From contig DAIPWT010000004.1 in the NCBI GenBank assembly GCA_036783645.1, forward strand, positions 1 through 64,000: a stretch of 64,000 bases of DNA, in the 5' to 3' direction. The notes below the pieces were generated by a model, which worked only from the letters and a program-made list of their open reading frames with translations, did no database searches and had not been told where the DNA came from. This document shows, in pieces, positions 6,966-15,719 of the stretch (its first letter is position 1; every line of letters starts with the position of its first letter). This DNA comes from UBA4732 sp002404095. Lineage in GTDB: Bacteria; Planctomycetota; Planctomycetia; Gemmatales; Gemmataceae. The position numbers were made by a program, and so were the translations under genes.

Positions 6966-9296
6966 TCAGCCGAAGACGCGGAAGTGGTACAACGCCCACT
7001 CTACCACCAGCAGCACCAACGCCGCCAGCGCTGCCCACGGCCACAGGTCGCTCGGTTGGCCGCGCGTCGGACCCGACGCCAGCACTTGATCGCCGATCTT
7101 CACCTCGTCGCGCGGCCGGATGTCGCTCTCGTCGGCGTCGAGCAGGTTCACCGCGAAGCCGCGCCGGCCGCCCTCCCACGTCGCCAGATAAACGCCTATA
7201 TCTTCTGTATCTTTATACAAAAAGTCCTTGGAAGCACCCGGCTGAACGGTGTGCGAAACTTTTTTCGCCGCGTCCCACACCTTGATCTCCTTGACGCCCG
7301 CATCGGCCGGGTCGCCGTCCTTCACAATCACGTCGGGCCGCAGCGTCTTGATCTGGCCGGGTTGTAGGTTTTCCTCGGCCGCCGCGTCGCTGACGTTGCC
7401 GAGCTGATACAGCACGTTGCGCAGAAACAGCGGAAAACTCAGCTTCAAGTTCCAGTTCGACGTCCACTGGCCCTTGGCGTTGACCAGCGGAAACGTCTGC
7501 ACGAGGTCCGTGAACGACCGCCGCGGCAGCGCGAACAGCACCGCCCCCGCGCGCTCCGTCTCCATCAGCTTCGGCACGCGCGCCGGCACGTTCGGGTTCT
7601 TATCCGGGTCCAACTCAAAGCGAAAGGCGTCGCTGAAAGCGATCTCGTCCAGGCCCGTCAGGTGCGCCATCAGCGGGTGCTTGCTCGTCGAATTGCGAAT
7701 TTGCGCCTCTTTCAACTCCGGCATGTCGCCGCGCTTCCAAGGCGGCGGCACGTCGTCGATGTAATAGGCGTTGGCCAGCGGGGTCGCTTCCTCGTTCTCT
7801 GGAGCGCAACGGTCGAATATCACTAGATCGAACGCGCCGGCGCGGGCCGGCCGCAGATATTTGGCTTGGTCCTTCAGGTCGGCCGACGTGATATACGAGA
7901 CAATGGCGACCTTTTGCGTCGCATCCAGGTCAAAGAAGTCGTGCAGGATTTCGTTGCCGTCGGTCACGATCAGCACGCGCGCCTTGCGCACGACGCCGAC
8001 CACCAGCCAAGCGTCATTATCAAGCGGAAAAGCGTCTTTTAGGTCAATCAGGATGGCGTGTAGCACACGGTTGGAGCCATCGTCGATGTTATTTAGCGCA
8101 AAGGTGAGACTACCCTCGCCCGGCGTGCGCGTAGACGTTTCTTTCTTGTCGGCGTCCACCGCGCCGACCGTGAGCGCCTTGAGGCTCAACGGCTTGATAT
8201 GCGAATCGACGACTTTCAGCTCGCCGTCCTTCCAGTCCATTTCGTCGAGTTTGACCTGCGTTTGCACGTCGGTGTTGCGGAAGTTGAGGACGCGAACGAA
8301 CACCTGCAAATTGCTGGTCCCTTTGTCGTCGCGGCGGGCGTTGAGGGCGACGATGCCGACGTTGTCGGAGTCGTCGGCGGCGCCGATGCGGTGGTAGTTG
8401 ATGTCGAGGCTGCCGGCCGCGAAGCCGGCCACGTCAGGAAAACGGCCGTCGGAAAACAGGTGGACCTCGGCAGCGACGCCCTCGGTCGGAACGTAGCTGC
8501 GAGCCTTGGTCGGGTCGGCGTTGTCGGGGCGCACGGCCATGTCATCGGTGGAGCGCAACGGATTGGCGAGGCTGTCGGCGAGATTCAGCGCCTCCTCAAT
8601 GTGCGTGGCCCGCTGGGTTGGTTCGATGTTCTCGACGGCGCGGCGAAGTTTGTCCCGGTCGATGGTGTACGGCTGCCGAATGGAGGCGTTGGAGTTGAAC
8701 TCGATGACCATGCCCACGTCGCCGTCGCCGTGGGCGCCGATCTCGTGGAGGGCCGCCTTCTTGGCCGCCTCGAGGCGCGTGGCGCCGTCCTCGGCGTCGG
8801 CGATGGACATGCTGGCCGAATTATCGACGAGGAGAATGTAGTGCCGGCCTGTACCCTGGCCGGCGTAGACCTGAAACGCCATGACGCCATAAATGAGGAG
8901 GAGGACGATGAGCAATTGCATCAGCAGAAGCACGTTGTCGCGCATCCACTGGAAGAGACTGTTGACGTGGAGGTCTTCGATACTTTTTTTCCACAAAAAG
9001 GTGCTCGGCACTTGAAGCGGTTTGCGCTTCATCTTAAGGAAGTAGAGTAAAAGGATCAGAAAAGGCGTCAACAGGAGGATGAGGCCGGCCCACCAGGGGA
9101 TGGGGATGTGGTAGCTGAGGCCGAGGTGTTCGCGCATCCAGCCGTTGACGGCGGTTTCCTTGCCGAGCAGGCTGAGGGCGAGGAAGATCATGCCGGGCAC
9201 GGCCAGCAGCAGCATGAAACTGAGCAGCAGCGGGAACCAAACGCCCTTGCGGACGGCCTGCGGCGTGAACAGCGGAGCGGGGCGGCGCGGCGGCAT
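6966..9296 (-). CDS. Membrane VWA protein of the MoxR cluster (BatA-like)
   Basis: The 776-residue protein starts with two or three membrane segments (about 20-40, 60-85 and 110-135), including the BatA-type N-terminal signature WWAGLILLLTPFLILLLYFL with LQVPSTFLWKKSIEDLHVNS. A von Willebrand A domain follows near 145-290 with a complete MIDAS start, LLVDNSASMSIADAE (DxSxS), and the protein ends with another membrane helix (LWPWAALAALVLLVVEWALY). The gene starts 12 nt after the DUF58 gene, so the two are surely co-transcribed. In related bacteria such proteins work with MoxR ATPases in assembly or stress tolerance of envelope proteins; the client here is unknown. Confidence 0.88.
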   Translation of the reverse strand: MPPRRPAPLFTPQAVRKGVWFPLLLSFMLLLAVPGMIFLALSLLGKETAVNGWMREHLGLSYHIPIPWWAGLILLLTPFLILLLYFLKMKRKPLQVPSTFLWKKSIEDLHVNSLFQWMRDNVLLLMQLLIVLLLIYGVMAFQVYAGQGTGRHYILLVDNSASMSIADAEDGATRLEAAKKAALHEIGAHGDGDVGMVIEFNSNASIRQPYTIDRDKLRRAVENIEPTQRATHIEEALNLADSLANPLRSTDDMAVRPDNADPTKARSYVPTEGVAAEVHLFSDGRFPDVAGFAAGSLDINYHRIGAADDSDNVGIVALNARRDDKGTSNLQVFVRVLNFRNTDVQTQVKLDEMDWKDGELKVVDSHIKPLSLKALTVGAVDADKKETSTRTPGEGSLTFALNNIDDGSNRVLHAILIDLKDAFPLDNDAWLVVGVVRKARVLIVTDGNEILHDFFDLDATQKVAIVSYITSADLKDQAKYLRPARAGAFDLVIFDRCAPENEEATPLANAYYIDDVPPPWKRGDMPELKEAQIRNSTSKHPLMAHLTGLDEIAFSDAFRFELDPDKNPNVPARVPKLMETERAGAVLFALPRRSFTDLVQTFPLVNAKGQWTSNWNLKLSFPLFLRNVLYQLGNVSDAAAEENLQPGQIKTLRPDVIVKDGDPADAGVKEIKVWDAAKKVSHTVQPGASKDFLYKDTEDIGVYLATWEGGRRGFAVNLLDADESDIRPRDEVKIGDQVLASGPTRGQPSDLWPWAALAALVLLVVEWALYHFRVFG

Positions 9297-9308
9297 GGCG
9301 GTCTCTCC

Positions 9309-10202
9309 TTAACGAACCAACCCGCGTTGGCGCAGGTACGTCAACACCAGCCGGTCGAACGGAACCTGATTGCTGGTGAACAAACACGACACGCCGCGGC
9401 GTGTGCAGAACGCATGAAACGCCGCGCGGTAAGCGTCAAGGTTCTGCTTGTAGCGCTTCAGCAGTGCGGCGCTCACCGTAACTTCGGCCGTGTCATCGTC
9501 CTCCACGTCGGTCAGGCGCAAGTCGCCGGTCACGTCCGGCTCGATTTCTTCTTGAGACAGAATCTGGATCGCGTATACGTCCATCTGACGGGCGATCAAA
9601 TATCGCAACGCTTCCTCGTAGCCGCCTTTGTCCATGAAGTCGCTGAGGACGACCACAATGCCTTTGCCGCTGCTCTTGAGGCTGAAAGTACGCAGCGATT
9701 GGGCCAAATCGCTCGACCCGGTCGGTTCGAGTTTGCCGAGGAAGTCGAACACGCGCCAAAGGCTGCGGCGACCGCGCGCGGCGGGCATGGATTGCGTCAG
9801 GCGATTGTTGAACGCCTCGATGACGACGCGATCCAGGTTGACCAGGCCGATGAAAGCGAGGGCCGCGGCGACCTGCTTAGCGTAGTGCAGCTTGGTGGGC
9901 GAACCGAAGTCCATTGACAGGCTGTTGTCGATGAGGATGTAGAAATGAAGGTCTTCCTCCTCCATGAAGAGGCGAATGAAGAGACGGTCGAGGCGGGCGT
10001 AAAGGTTCCAGTCGAGAAAGCGAAGGTCGTCGCCGACGACGTAGTTTTTGTAGTCGGCAAACTCAACGCTTTGGCCCTTTTTCTTACTGCGCCGCTCGCC
10101 CTTCATACGGCCCATGAAGATCTTGCGCGACACCAACTCCAGCTGTTCGAGCTTGGTCAGGAATTTCGGGTCCAACAGGGGTTCCGATTGTGTTTCGGCC
10201 AT
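9309..10202 (-). CDS. DUF58 domain protein
   Basis: A 297-residue DUF58 protein: the N-terminal block KLEQLELVSRKIFMGRMKGE leads to the family signature GDDLRFLDWNLYARLDRLFIR, then a VWA-like fold with a DxSxS motif (ILIDNSLSMDFG) and VLSDFMDKGGYEEAL. DUF58 proteins are the usual partners of MoxR AAA ATPases and membrane VWA proteins. I prefer ATG 10202 (MAETQSEP) because alignment-like similarity begins right after it; ATG 10217 is possible. Two small genes on the opposite strand lie between this gene and moxR, an unusual break in a normally contiguous cluster. Confidence 0.92.
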   Translation of the reverse strand: MAETQSEPLLDPKFLTKLEQLELVSRKIFMGRMKGERRSKKKGQSVEFADYKNYVVGDDLRFLDWNLYARLDRLFIRLFMEEEDLHFYILIDNSLSMDFGSPTKLHYAKQVAAALAFIGLVNLDRVVIEAFNNRLTQSMPAARGRRSLWRVFDFLGKLEPTGSSDLAQSLRTFSLKSSGKGIVVVLSDFMDKGGYEEALRYLIARQMDVYAIQILSQEEIEPDVTGDLRLTDVEDDDTAEVTVSAALLKRYKQNLDAYRAAFHAFCTRRGVSCLFTSNQVPFDRLVLTYLRQRGLVR

Positions 10203-10251
10203 GGGGTCTGTTACCATGCGCAGGGAAGGAACTCGAAGCCATTGATCGCAA

Positions 10252-10500
10252 ATGTCCAGGAAACGCAAGGACGCTCTTGGTATACTCGTGGGCCTGGCCG
10301 CCCAAGTGGAGCGGCACGTATCGCGGGTTCTCTCCAGCCTCGGTCATTCGTCTCGCAACAAGTGGAGAGGCGAATCCCTCGGCTGGTTGCTTCAAATGGA
10401 GGATCTATTACCCCATGTCGGCAAAAAAACCGCAGCGGAATGGCAAACACGCATCGACGGGTGGCGCTCCGCCATCGAAGGAACTCAGAATGGCGAGTAA
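10252..10500 (+). CDS. Small basic protein, first of an overlapping pair (82 aa)
   Basis: Not recognised. The 82-residue frame encodes a basic, helical-looking protein (SRKRKDALGILVGLAAQVERHV, then WRGESLGWLLQMEDLLP and AAEWQTRIDGWRSAI), which reads like a real protein rather than a shadow. Its TAA stop (10498-10500) overlaps the ATG of the next gene (10490) by 11 nt, so translation of the two may be coupled. It lies on the plus strand between moxR and the DUF58 gene, both on the minus strand. The ribosome-binding site is weak and the start is uncertain. Confidence 0.45.
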   Translation: MSRKRKDALGILVGLAAQVERHVSRVLSSLGHSSRNKWRGESLGWLLQMEDLLPHVGKKTAAEWQTRIDGWRSAIEGTQNGE

Positions 10501-10789
10501 GGATCTTCAGAAACTCCTTGCTTCCGTTTACAACCGGCTTCAGCGGCTGGACGACCGCGCCGCCAACGCGGAGGCCAGGCAGGATTTCATATTCCATATG
10601 ACCGACTGGCTCTACAACCTCGACTATCTCACGGCGATCTACGACCACCCGGAACAATGGAACCCCAACGAAGCGGGGCGGGAAATCGCCGGGTTCTTGT
10701 ATCACGTCATCCCCCACCTCAAGGCCGCCGGCCGACTCCTGCTGGACAAGATTCCCGACGCCTTTGAGCCGACGCAGACCGCGCCTTGA
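10490..10789 (+). CDS. Small hypothetical protein, second of the pair (99 aa)
   Basis: Not recognised. The 99-residue protein is soluble and helical (LQKLLASVYNRLQRLDDRAAN, RQDFIFHMTDWLYNLDYLT, EIAGFLYHVIPHLKAAGRLL). ATG 10490 has GAAGGA about 8 nt upstream and overlaps the end of the 82-aa gene; an in-frame ATG at 10415 behind a GGAGG would give a longer 124-aa form with a disordered lead. It is convergent with moxR, its stop being 10 nt from the moxR stop. The pair interrupts the MoxR cluster, which may mean regulation of it or a later insertion. Confidence 0.6.
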   Translation: MASKDLQKLLASVYNRLQRLDDRAANAEARQDFIFHMTDWLYNLDYLTAIYDHPEQWNPNEAGREIAGFLYHVIPHLKAAGRLLLDKIPDAFEPTQTAP

Positions 10790-10798
10790 CCTGTCCGG

Positions 10799-11845
10799 TT
10801 ACGGTCGTACCGCCATCGGCCCTTCCGCCGACCGCGCCAAGGGCAGGTCTGCCTTTTCCTTGACCTCTTTCAAGATGTTTTGCAGCACTGCGTCGGCCGG
10901 GATGTTTTCCGCTTGCGCCTCGAAGTTCAGCATGAGCCGATGGCGCAGGGCAGGCAAGTACACCTTGCGCACGTCCTCGAAGCTGACGTTGTAGCGCCCC
11001 TCCAACAGAGCGCGCACCTTGGCGGCCAGCACCATCGCCTGGGCGCCGCGCGGACTGGCGCCGCAGCGGATAAACTTGTTCGTCTCCGCCGCCGCGAACT
11101 CGCCGCCGGGATGCGTGGCCAGCACGAGCCGGATGGCGTAGTCCTGCACCGGCTGCGCGATCAGCACCTCGCGGATCAGCTGCTGCCACTGCTGAATCTC
11201 GCCTCCATCCATTACCTTTTCGGCCTTCGGCCATTCACCGCGTGTGGTCCGGTCGAGGATCGTCGCCATTTCCTCGCGGGTGGAGTAATTGACGATGAGC
11301 TTAAAGAAGAAGCGATCGAGTTGGGCTTCCGGCAGCGGGTAGGTGCCTTCTTGCTCGATGGGATTCTGCGTCGCCATGACGAGGAACGGCTCCTGCAAGC
11401 GGTGGATGACGCCGCCGACCGTAACGCTGTGCTCCTGCATCGCTTCCAGTAGGGCCGACTGCGTTTTCGGCGTGGCCCGATTGATCTCGTCGGCCAATAC
11501 GATTTGCGAAAAAATCGGTCCCGATTGGAAGCTGAACACGCGCTGGCCGGAGGCGTCTTCGTTGATGATGTTGGTGCCGATGATGTCAGACGGCATCAGA
11601 TCGGGCGTGAACTGGACGCGGTTAAATTTCAGGTTGAGTACCTCGCTGAGCGTGCGCACCAACAGCGTTTTGCCCAGACCGGGTACGCCTTCCAGCAGGG
11701 CGTGGCCGCCGCAGAACAGGCACGTCAGAATGCCGTGAACGATTTCGGAATGGCCGACGATGACCTTGCCGATTTCGCGATGGAGTTCGCCGTAAGCCAG
11801 GCGGAAATCGCCGGCCCGCTGTTGCATGGGAATTGCGGAAGACAT
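10799..11845 (-). CDS. moxR: MoxR-family AAA+ ATPase
   Basis: A 348-residue MoxR ATPase acting as a chaperone or activator for DUF58/VWA partners. Walker A is LEGVPGLGKTLLVRT, Walker B ADEINRATPKTQSALLEAMQ, and sensor-type ATQNPIEQEGTYPLPEAQLDRF is exact for the family; the C-terminal lid domain includes VLATHPGG and CGASPRGAQAMVLAAKVRAL. ATG 11845 (MSSAIPMQQRAGDF) is chosen since the frame further upstream is encoded by the palindrome at 11885-12003. Downstream on the same strand, after two opposite-strand genes, are DUF58 and a VWA protein. Confidence 0.95.
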   Translation of the reverse strand: MSSAIPMQQRAGDFRLAYGELHREIGKVIVGHSEIVHGILTCLFCGGHALLEGVPGLGKTLLVRTLSEVLNLKFNRVQFTPDLMPSDIIGTNIINEDASGQRVFSFQSGPIFSQIVLADEINRATPKTQSALLEAMQEHSVTVGGVIHRLQEPFLVMATQNPIEQEGTYPLPEAQLDRFFFKLIVNYSTREEMATILDRTTRGEWPKAEKVMDGGEIQQWQQLIREVLIAQPVQDYAIRLVLATHPGGEFAAAETNKFIRCGASPRGAQAMVLAAKVRALLEGRYNVSFEDVRKVYLPALRHRLMLNFEAQAENIPADAVLQNILKEVKEKADLPLARSAEGPMAVRP

Positions 11846-11884
11846 AGAAGATTCCTGGACTATTCTAATAGAGATACCACGTCC

Positions 11885-12003
11885 TCGTTCCCACGCTCTG
11901 CGTGGGAACGCACGTCCGGACGCTCTGCGTCCCGTCCTCTGAGAACACCAGACGCGACGCAGAGCGTCGCCCCCTTGCATTCCCACGCAGAGCGTGGGAA
12001 CGA
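11885..12003. repeat. Inverted repeat upstream of moxR (GTTCCCACGCAGAGCGTGGG family)
   Basis: Outer arms TCGTTCCCACGCTCTGCGTG at 11885 and the complement ending at 12003 pair over at least 24 bp, each arm being itself a palindrome, and inner arms with GACGCTCTGCGTC pair as well. The element separates the large VWA gene (stop at 12021) from moxR (start at 11845) on the same strand. If it terminates transcription, moxR needs its own promoter; the 40 nt between element and start are A+T-richer (TATTCTAATAGAGATACC, read on the plus strand). Confidence 0.8.
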
Positions 12004-12020
12004 GAACGTATGGGCAGACG

Positions 12021-15000
12021 TCATTCCTTCGGCTTATCCTTATCCTCGCCGCGCCCCCGCCGTTTCGCCCGCAGCAGGGCTTCGCCGTAGTCGCCGGCCG
12101 GCGCCTCCGGCGCCGGCGCGTCGGGCCGCGAAATGGCAGGCCGCACGCCGGGCGCTGGCACCGGCCCCGCGGCGTCGGCGCCGGCCGGAGCGCTGCCGAG
12201 ACTTCCCGTCGCCTCGAACCGCTGACCCGCCCTCTCAAGCGCTTGAGTCGCCGCCGTTTGCGCCTTACGGTTCTGCAACCGCTCCAACACTTCCGGTTTG
12301 TCCGGCGGCAGTGGGATGCCGCGCACGCGCGCCCACATGCGCCAGGCGAAAGCGCCGGTTTTCTCCGAGTCCACCGACAGGCGCCGCACCGCCACGTCCG
12401 CGAACAACAATACTCCGGCGAGGAACAGCAGCCATTGCCACACCGGCTGTTTGCTCTTATCGACCTGGCCGGCCGGCCGGAACACTTCGCCGCTCGTCGC
12501 CGCTTTCTTCAAATCGATTTCATCGTCGGCGTAAGACTTGCCGCCCGTGGTTTCGCGGAGATTCTCCAATAACGCCGTATTCGTTTCCAGCTCCGAAAAC
12601 TCCGGGGAATACGGCAGCGTCACACCGGCGCGCACGCTGTCCACGCCCTCCTCGGCATCGACCTCCTTGCCGTCTTTATTTGTAACCTTCACCACGCGCA
12701 CCGCCTGGGCGTTGACGAAATACGAGCCGGATTCCTCCGCTTCCACCGTCGCCTCGTAACGGCCGCTGTTGGTCTGCACGAAACGAAGCTCGCGCTTCTT
12801 GCCGCCCTCCTCACCGCCGCCGGGGTTCGGCGTCGTGATGCCGCCGCGCAGCGTCAGGCCCACGTCCGGGTCGCCGTTCTCCAGGCGCGCGTCCACCGTG
12901 ACGTGGATCTTACCGTCGCGGTATTCGGTAATCATCTGCATCCGCGAGCTTTCCGTTGGCCGCAACGACCAGTCCACGACCTGTTCCCAGAACTTGTCGT
13001 AGATGGCGCCCTTTTCCGCCCAATCGCGCGACCAATTCTCCGGCTTACCCGCGTCGCTCGTGAACGCCACCGCTTTGCCTAGACCATAATGCCAGTAAGC
13101 CAGCAGCGGAAAATCCTCATCGGCGAACTTCGGCGTGCGGATGGGAATCTCGACCAGGGCCGACGGTTTCGGCGTCGTGCGGACGTAACCCTTCAAATGC
13201 GGCACCACATCCGGCAAGCCTTCCGTCGGGCCGCTGCGGAACTGCACGATCGGCGGGAAGTCGCGGCGCTCGATGAACGACTGGCTGACGAGGCGCGATT
13301 CCTTGACGTAGATGGCCGGCAACTGGTTGGGGTTTTTCACGTTGTAGAACCTGCCGCCTGTGGCGTCGGAGATCGCTTTCATCTGTTTATCTTGCGGGGC
13401 GCCGTGCGTGGCCACGCCGACGGTCGTTACCGTGATATGGTCCTTCTTCATCGGCGGCAGCAGCGCCGCGGTGTAGCCGGGGTCGCCGTCGCTAATGATG
13501 ATGACGTGCTTGGTCGCCAGCCTTTTATCCGGATCGTTGTCGTTCCGATTTAACGCAGTGTGCGCCATTGTGAGGGCGTGGTCGAAGGTCGGCATGTCGC
13601 CGGGCGTCAGCTTGTCCAGCAGGGCCAGTAGCTTCGCGCGGTTTTCGCCGATTTCCTGAAGCGGGATGTGCCATTGCTCCTGGCCGTCGATGACGCCGAT
13701 CTCGTCGGCCGGCCCCAGACGCTGAATGGCGAGTTTAGCGATCCTTTTTTCCCAAACGTTGCCGTCCATCATCTCGCAGCCGTGCATGATGAGTACCAGG
13801 CCGCCCTTGCCTTGCACCTTGAGCGACTTGATCTCGGAATCGACCGGCAGCGCCTTTTCGACGGGCGTGTCCTGCCAGCCGCCGGCGCCAAAACTGTCGG
13901 GGCCGCCGATCATGATGAGGCCGCAGCCCTGGTCCTGGGTATTGCTGCGCAACATCTTTTGCTGGTCGTCGCTCACCTGGTCCTCGGCGACGTTGGCCAG
14001 GATCACGCAGTCGAAATTGCTCAAAAAGACGGCCAGCTTGTCGTTGTCCTTGTAATTGTCGAGTATGCTAACCGGCTTGGCGACGATCTTGAACTTGGAC
14101 TTGCCGGCGGCGAGCAGCGTGTCCACCAAATGCTGTTGTTGGCCCTCCTTGCCCTCCAGGATAAGTACCTTGCGCTGACCGCGCGCGACGACGTGGGCCG
14201 ACGCCTTGTTGTTCTGCGGCCGGTCGCCCGGCGGTCGGCCATCGTGACGAATGCCGTCCGTATCTTCGTACCATTCCGGCTGAAACTCCGCTTCGTAGGT
14301 ATAGGACCGCTGCTCGTCAGTCAAAGGCCGGTCGAACGAAAACGGGTTTAAGCCATATTGCAGCTCCACTTCGCGCGCTTTACCGATCTGCGCGACCTCG
14401 CCTTCGGTGATCTGCTTGAGCGTGAGCTTGCCGCCGACGCGGTGACGGTTGTAACTGCGGACGAGGACGCGGATCGGCACGCGCGAACCTTGCTCCACAA
14501 TCGACGGCGCCTGAACACGCTCGATCAACACCTCCTCTTCGTTGCGCTGCCCGGCCCCGAGCGGGACCACGTCGATTTGCACGTTCAGCGACTTGGCCAA
14601 TCGCGCTTGTTCCTCGGCGTTGCCGAGATTTTCGTTGCCGTCGCTGATGAGGACCATGCGTTTGCCGGTGTCCTCGGGGAACGACGCGAGGGCCATTTTG
14701 ATAGCGGTGCCGATGTTGGTGTAATTGCCGTCGCGCGCCGGCGGCAGCGCGGTGAGCTTGAAGCGCGGCGCGTCGCTGGGCGGCAGTTCCAGACGCGGCT
14801 GCTTGCCGAACACGATCAATCCGGCGCGGTCGCGGGCATGGCCGGCCCCGCGCTCCTCGACGGTGTTGTTGATGAATCGTTTGACGCGCTCGGCCCGCCG
14901 GTCCACAAGCCCGCTGGCGCCGGGTTCCTCGCCGTAGTCCTCCGGCACACTCAGCGATCGGTCAAGGAGGAAGAGGACGGTGACATGCTCGCCGGCTTGT

Positions 15001-15551
15001 TTCAGCCGCGGCTCGGCTAAAGACACGGCCAATAGGATGATGCCGACGGTGCGCAAAGTCGCGGCGATCCAGGGCCGAACCGACTCCATGCGCGACAGCG
15101 GGCGCCAGGCGATCAGCACAGCGACCGGCGCTAGCAGCAGCAATAACAGCCACCAGGGACGAACAAACTCCACGGTAGCCAGGGTCCAAAAGGCGTCGGA
15201 CAATTTCTCTTGCGTCGCGTCAAGCGCCAGCGCGCCGAGGCCGAGAAGGCCGATCCCCGCGACGATCCACGCCGCCCACTTCGACCACGCCCCGGTCAGC
15301 AACAACAGCAGAGCCATGCCGAACAGCGCGACCGCCGCTACGCCGACGATCCAGAGGCTCCACGAAGGGACTAGCGGCGCGACCGCGCCGACGCCGGCCA
15401 GCGCGCCGCCGCCGCACGCGAAGGCGACGGCCTTGAACCTGCCGCCGAGCCGCCGCCGCCGCAACAGCGCGACGACGAACGCGACCAGGGCCGTGCCGAT
15501 GAAGCCGAACGCCAGCCAATGGTCAGCGAGAGCATCGAGGGCGGTCTTCAT
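12021..15551 (-). CDS. Large membrane VWA / glutamine-amidotransferase-like protein
   Basis: This 1176-residue protein is the first and largest of the MoxR cluster. It has about five membrane helices in the first 175 residues, then a VWA domain with the MIDAS motif FLLDRSLSVPED (about 195-210) and VLISDGNENLG. The middle holds a class-I amidotransferase-like fold (KVLILEGKEGQQQ; MIGGPDSFGAGGWQDTP) with no clear catalytic triad, then a second VWA-like segment whose MIDAS is degenerate (LVLIMHGCEMMDG) although VIIISDGDPG remains. YGLGKAVAFTSDAGKPENW marks the end of that module. One more membrane helix (about 1065-1085) precedes a proline-rich tail. Such proteins accompany MoxR/DUF58 in planctomycetes; the activity is unknown. 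Confidence 0.88.
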   Translation of the reverse strand: MKTALDALADHWLAFGFIGTALVAFVVALLRRRRLGGRFKAVAFACGGGALAGVGAVAPLVPSWSLWIVGVAAVALFGMALLLLLTGAWSKWAAWIVAGIGLLGLGALALDATQEKLSDAFWTLATVEFVRPWWLLLLLLAPVAVLIAWRPLSRMESVRPWIAATLRTVGIILLAVSLAEPRLKQAGEHVTVLFLLDRSLSVPEDYGEEPGASGLVDRRAERVKRFINNTVEERGAGHARDRAGLIVFGKQPRLELPPSDAPRFKLTALPPARDGNYTNIGTAIKMALASFPEDTGKRMVLISDGNENLGNAEEQARLAKSLNVQIDVVPLGAGQRNEEEVLIERVQAPSIVEQGSRVPIRVLVRSYNRHRVGGKLTLKQITEGEVAQIGKAREVELQYGLNPFSFDRPLTDEQRSYTYEAEFQPEWYEDTDGIRHDGRPPGDRPQNNKASAHVVARGQRKVLILEGKEGQQQHLVDTLLAAGKSKFKIVAKPVSILDNYKDNDKLAVFLSNFDCVILANVAEDQVSDDQQKMLRSNTQDQGCGLIMIGGPDSFGAGGWQDTPVEKALPVDSEIKSLKVQGKGGLVLIMHGCEMMDGNVWEKRIAKLAIQRLGPADEIGVIDGQEQWHIPLQEIGENRAKLLALLDKLTPGDMPTFDHALTMAHTALNRNDNDPDKRLATKHVIIISDGDPGYTAALLPPMKKDHITVTTVGVATHGAPQDKQMKAISDATGGRFYNVKNPNQLPAIYVKESRLVSQSFIERRDFPPIVQFRSGPTEGLPDVVPHLKGYVRTTPKPSALVEIPIRTPKFADEDFPLLAYWHYGLGKAVAFTSDAGKPENWSRDWAEKGAIYDKFWEQVVDWSLRPTESSRMQMITEYRDGKIHVTVDARLENGDPDVGLTLRGGITTPNPGGGEEGGKKRELRFVQTNSGRYEATVEAEESGSYFVNAQAVRVVKVTNKDGKEVDAEEGVDSVRAGVTLPYSPEFSELETNTALLENLRETTGGKSYADDEIDLKKAATSGEVFRPAGQVDKSKQPVWQWLLFLAGVLLFADVAVRRLSVDSEKTGAFAWRMWARVRGIPLPPDKPEVLERLQNRKAQTAATQALERAGQRFEATGSLGSAPAGADAAGPVPAPGVRPAISRPDAPAPEAPAGDYGEALLRAKRRGRGEDKDKPKE

Positions 15552-15590
15552 GGCTCCTCTCCGGGCGCTTCCGGGCGCTTACCAGTAGTT

Positions 15591-15697
15591 TCACAAAGTA
15601 CTCCTCACGCTCCGCGTGAGGAACAACGAACGCCCAGAATGTACTCCGCACTCTCTGCTCGCCGTTCCTCACGCGGAGCGTGAGGAGTACTTTGTGA
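15591..15697. repeat. Perfect 34-bp inverted repeat upstream of the large VWA gene
   Basis: Arms 15591-15624 and 15664-15697 are perfectly complementary over 34 bp with a 39-nt loop, and each arm contains the palindrome CCTCACGC(TCC)GCGTGAGG. It occupies most of the gap between the NHL lipoprotein gene (stop at 15720) and the large VWA gene (start 15551), both on the minus strand, and could end transcription of the former. Confidence 0.85.
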
Positions 15698-15719
15698 AGG
15701 CACTGTTACGCAACCCGGC

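Noticed and set aside
11846..12238. 131-residue N-terminal extension of MoxR
   Set aside because: It is encoded by the palindrome upstream and overlaps the end of the large VWA gene; MoxR proteins begin close to ATG 11845.
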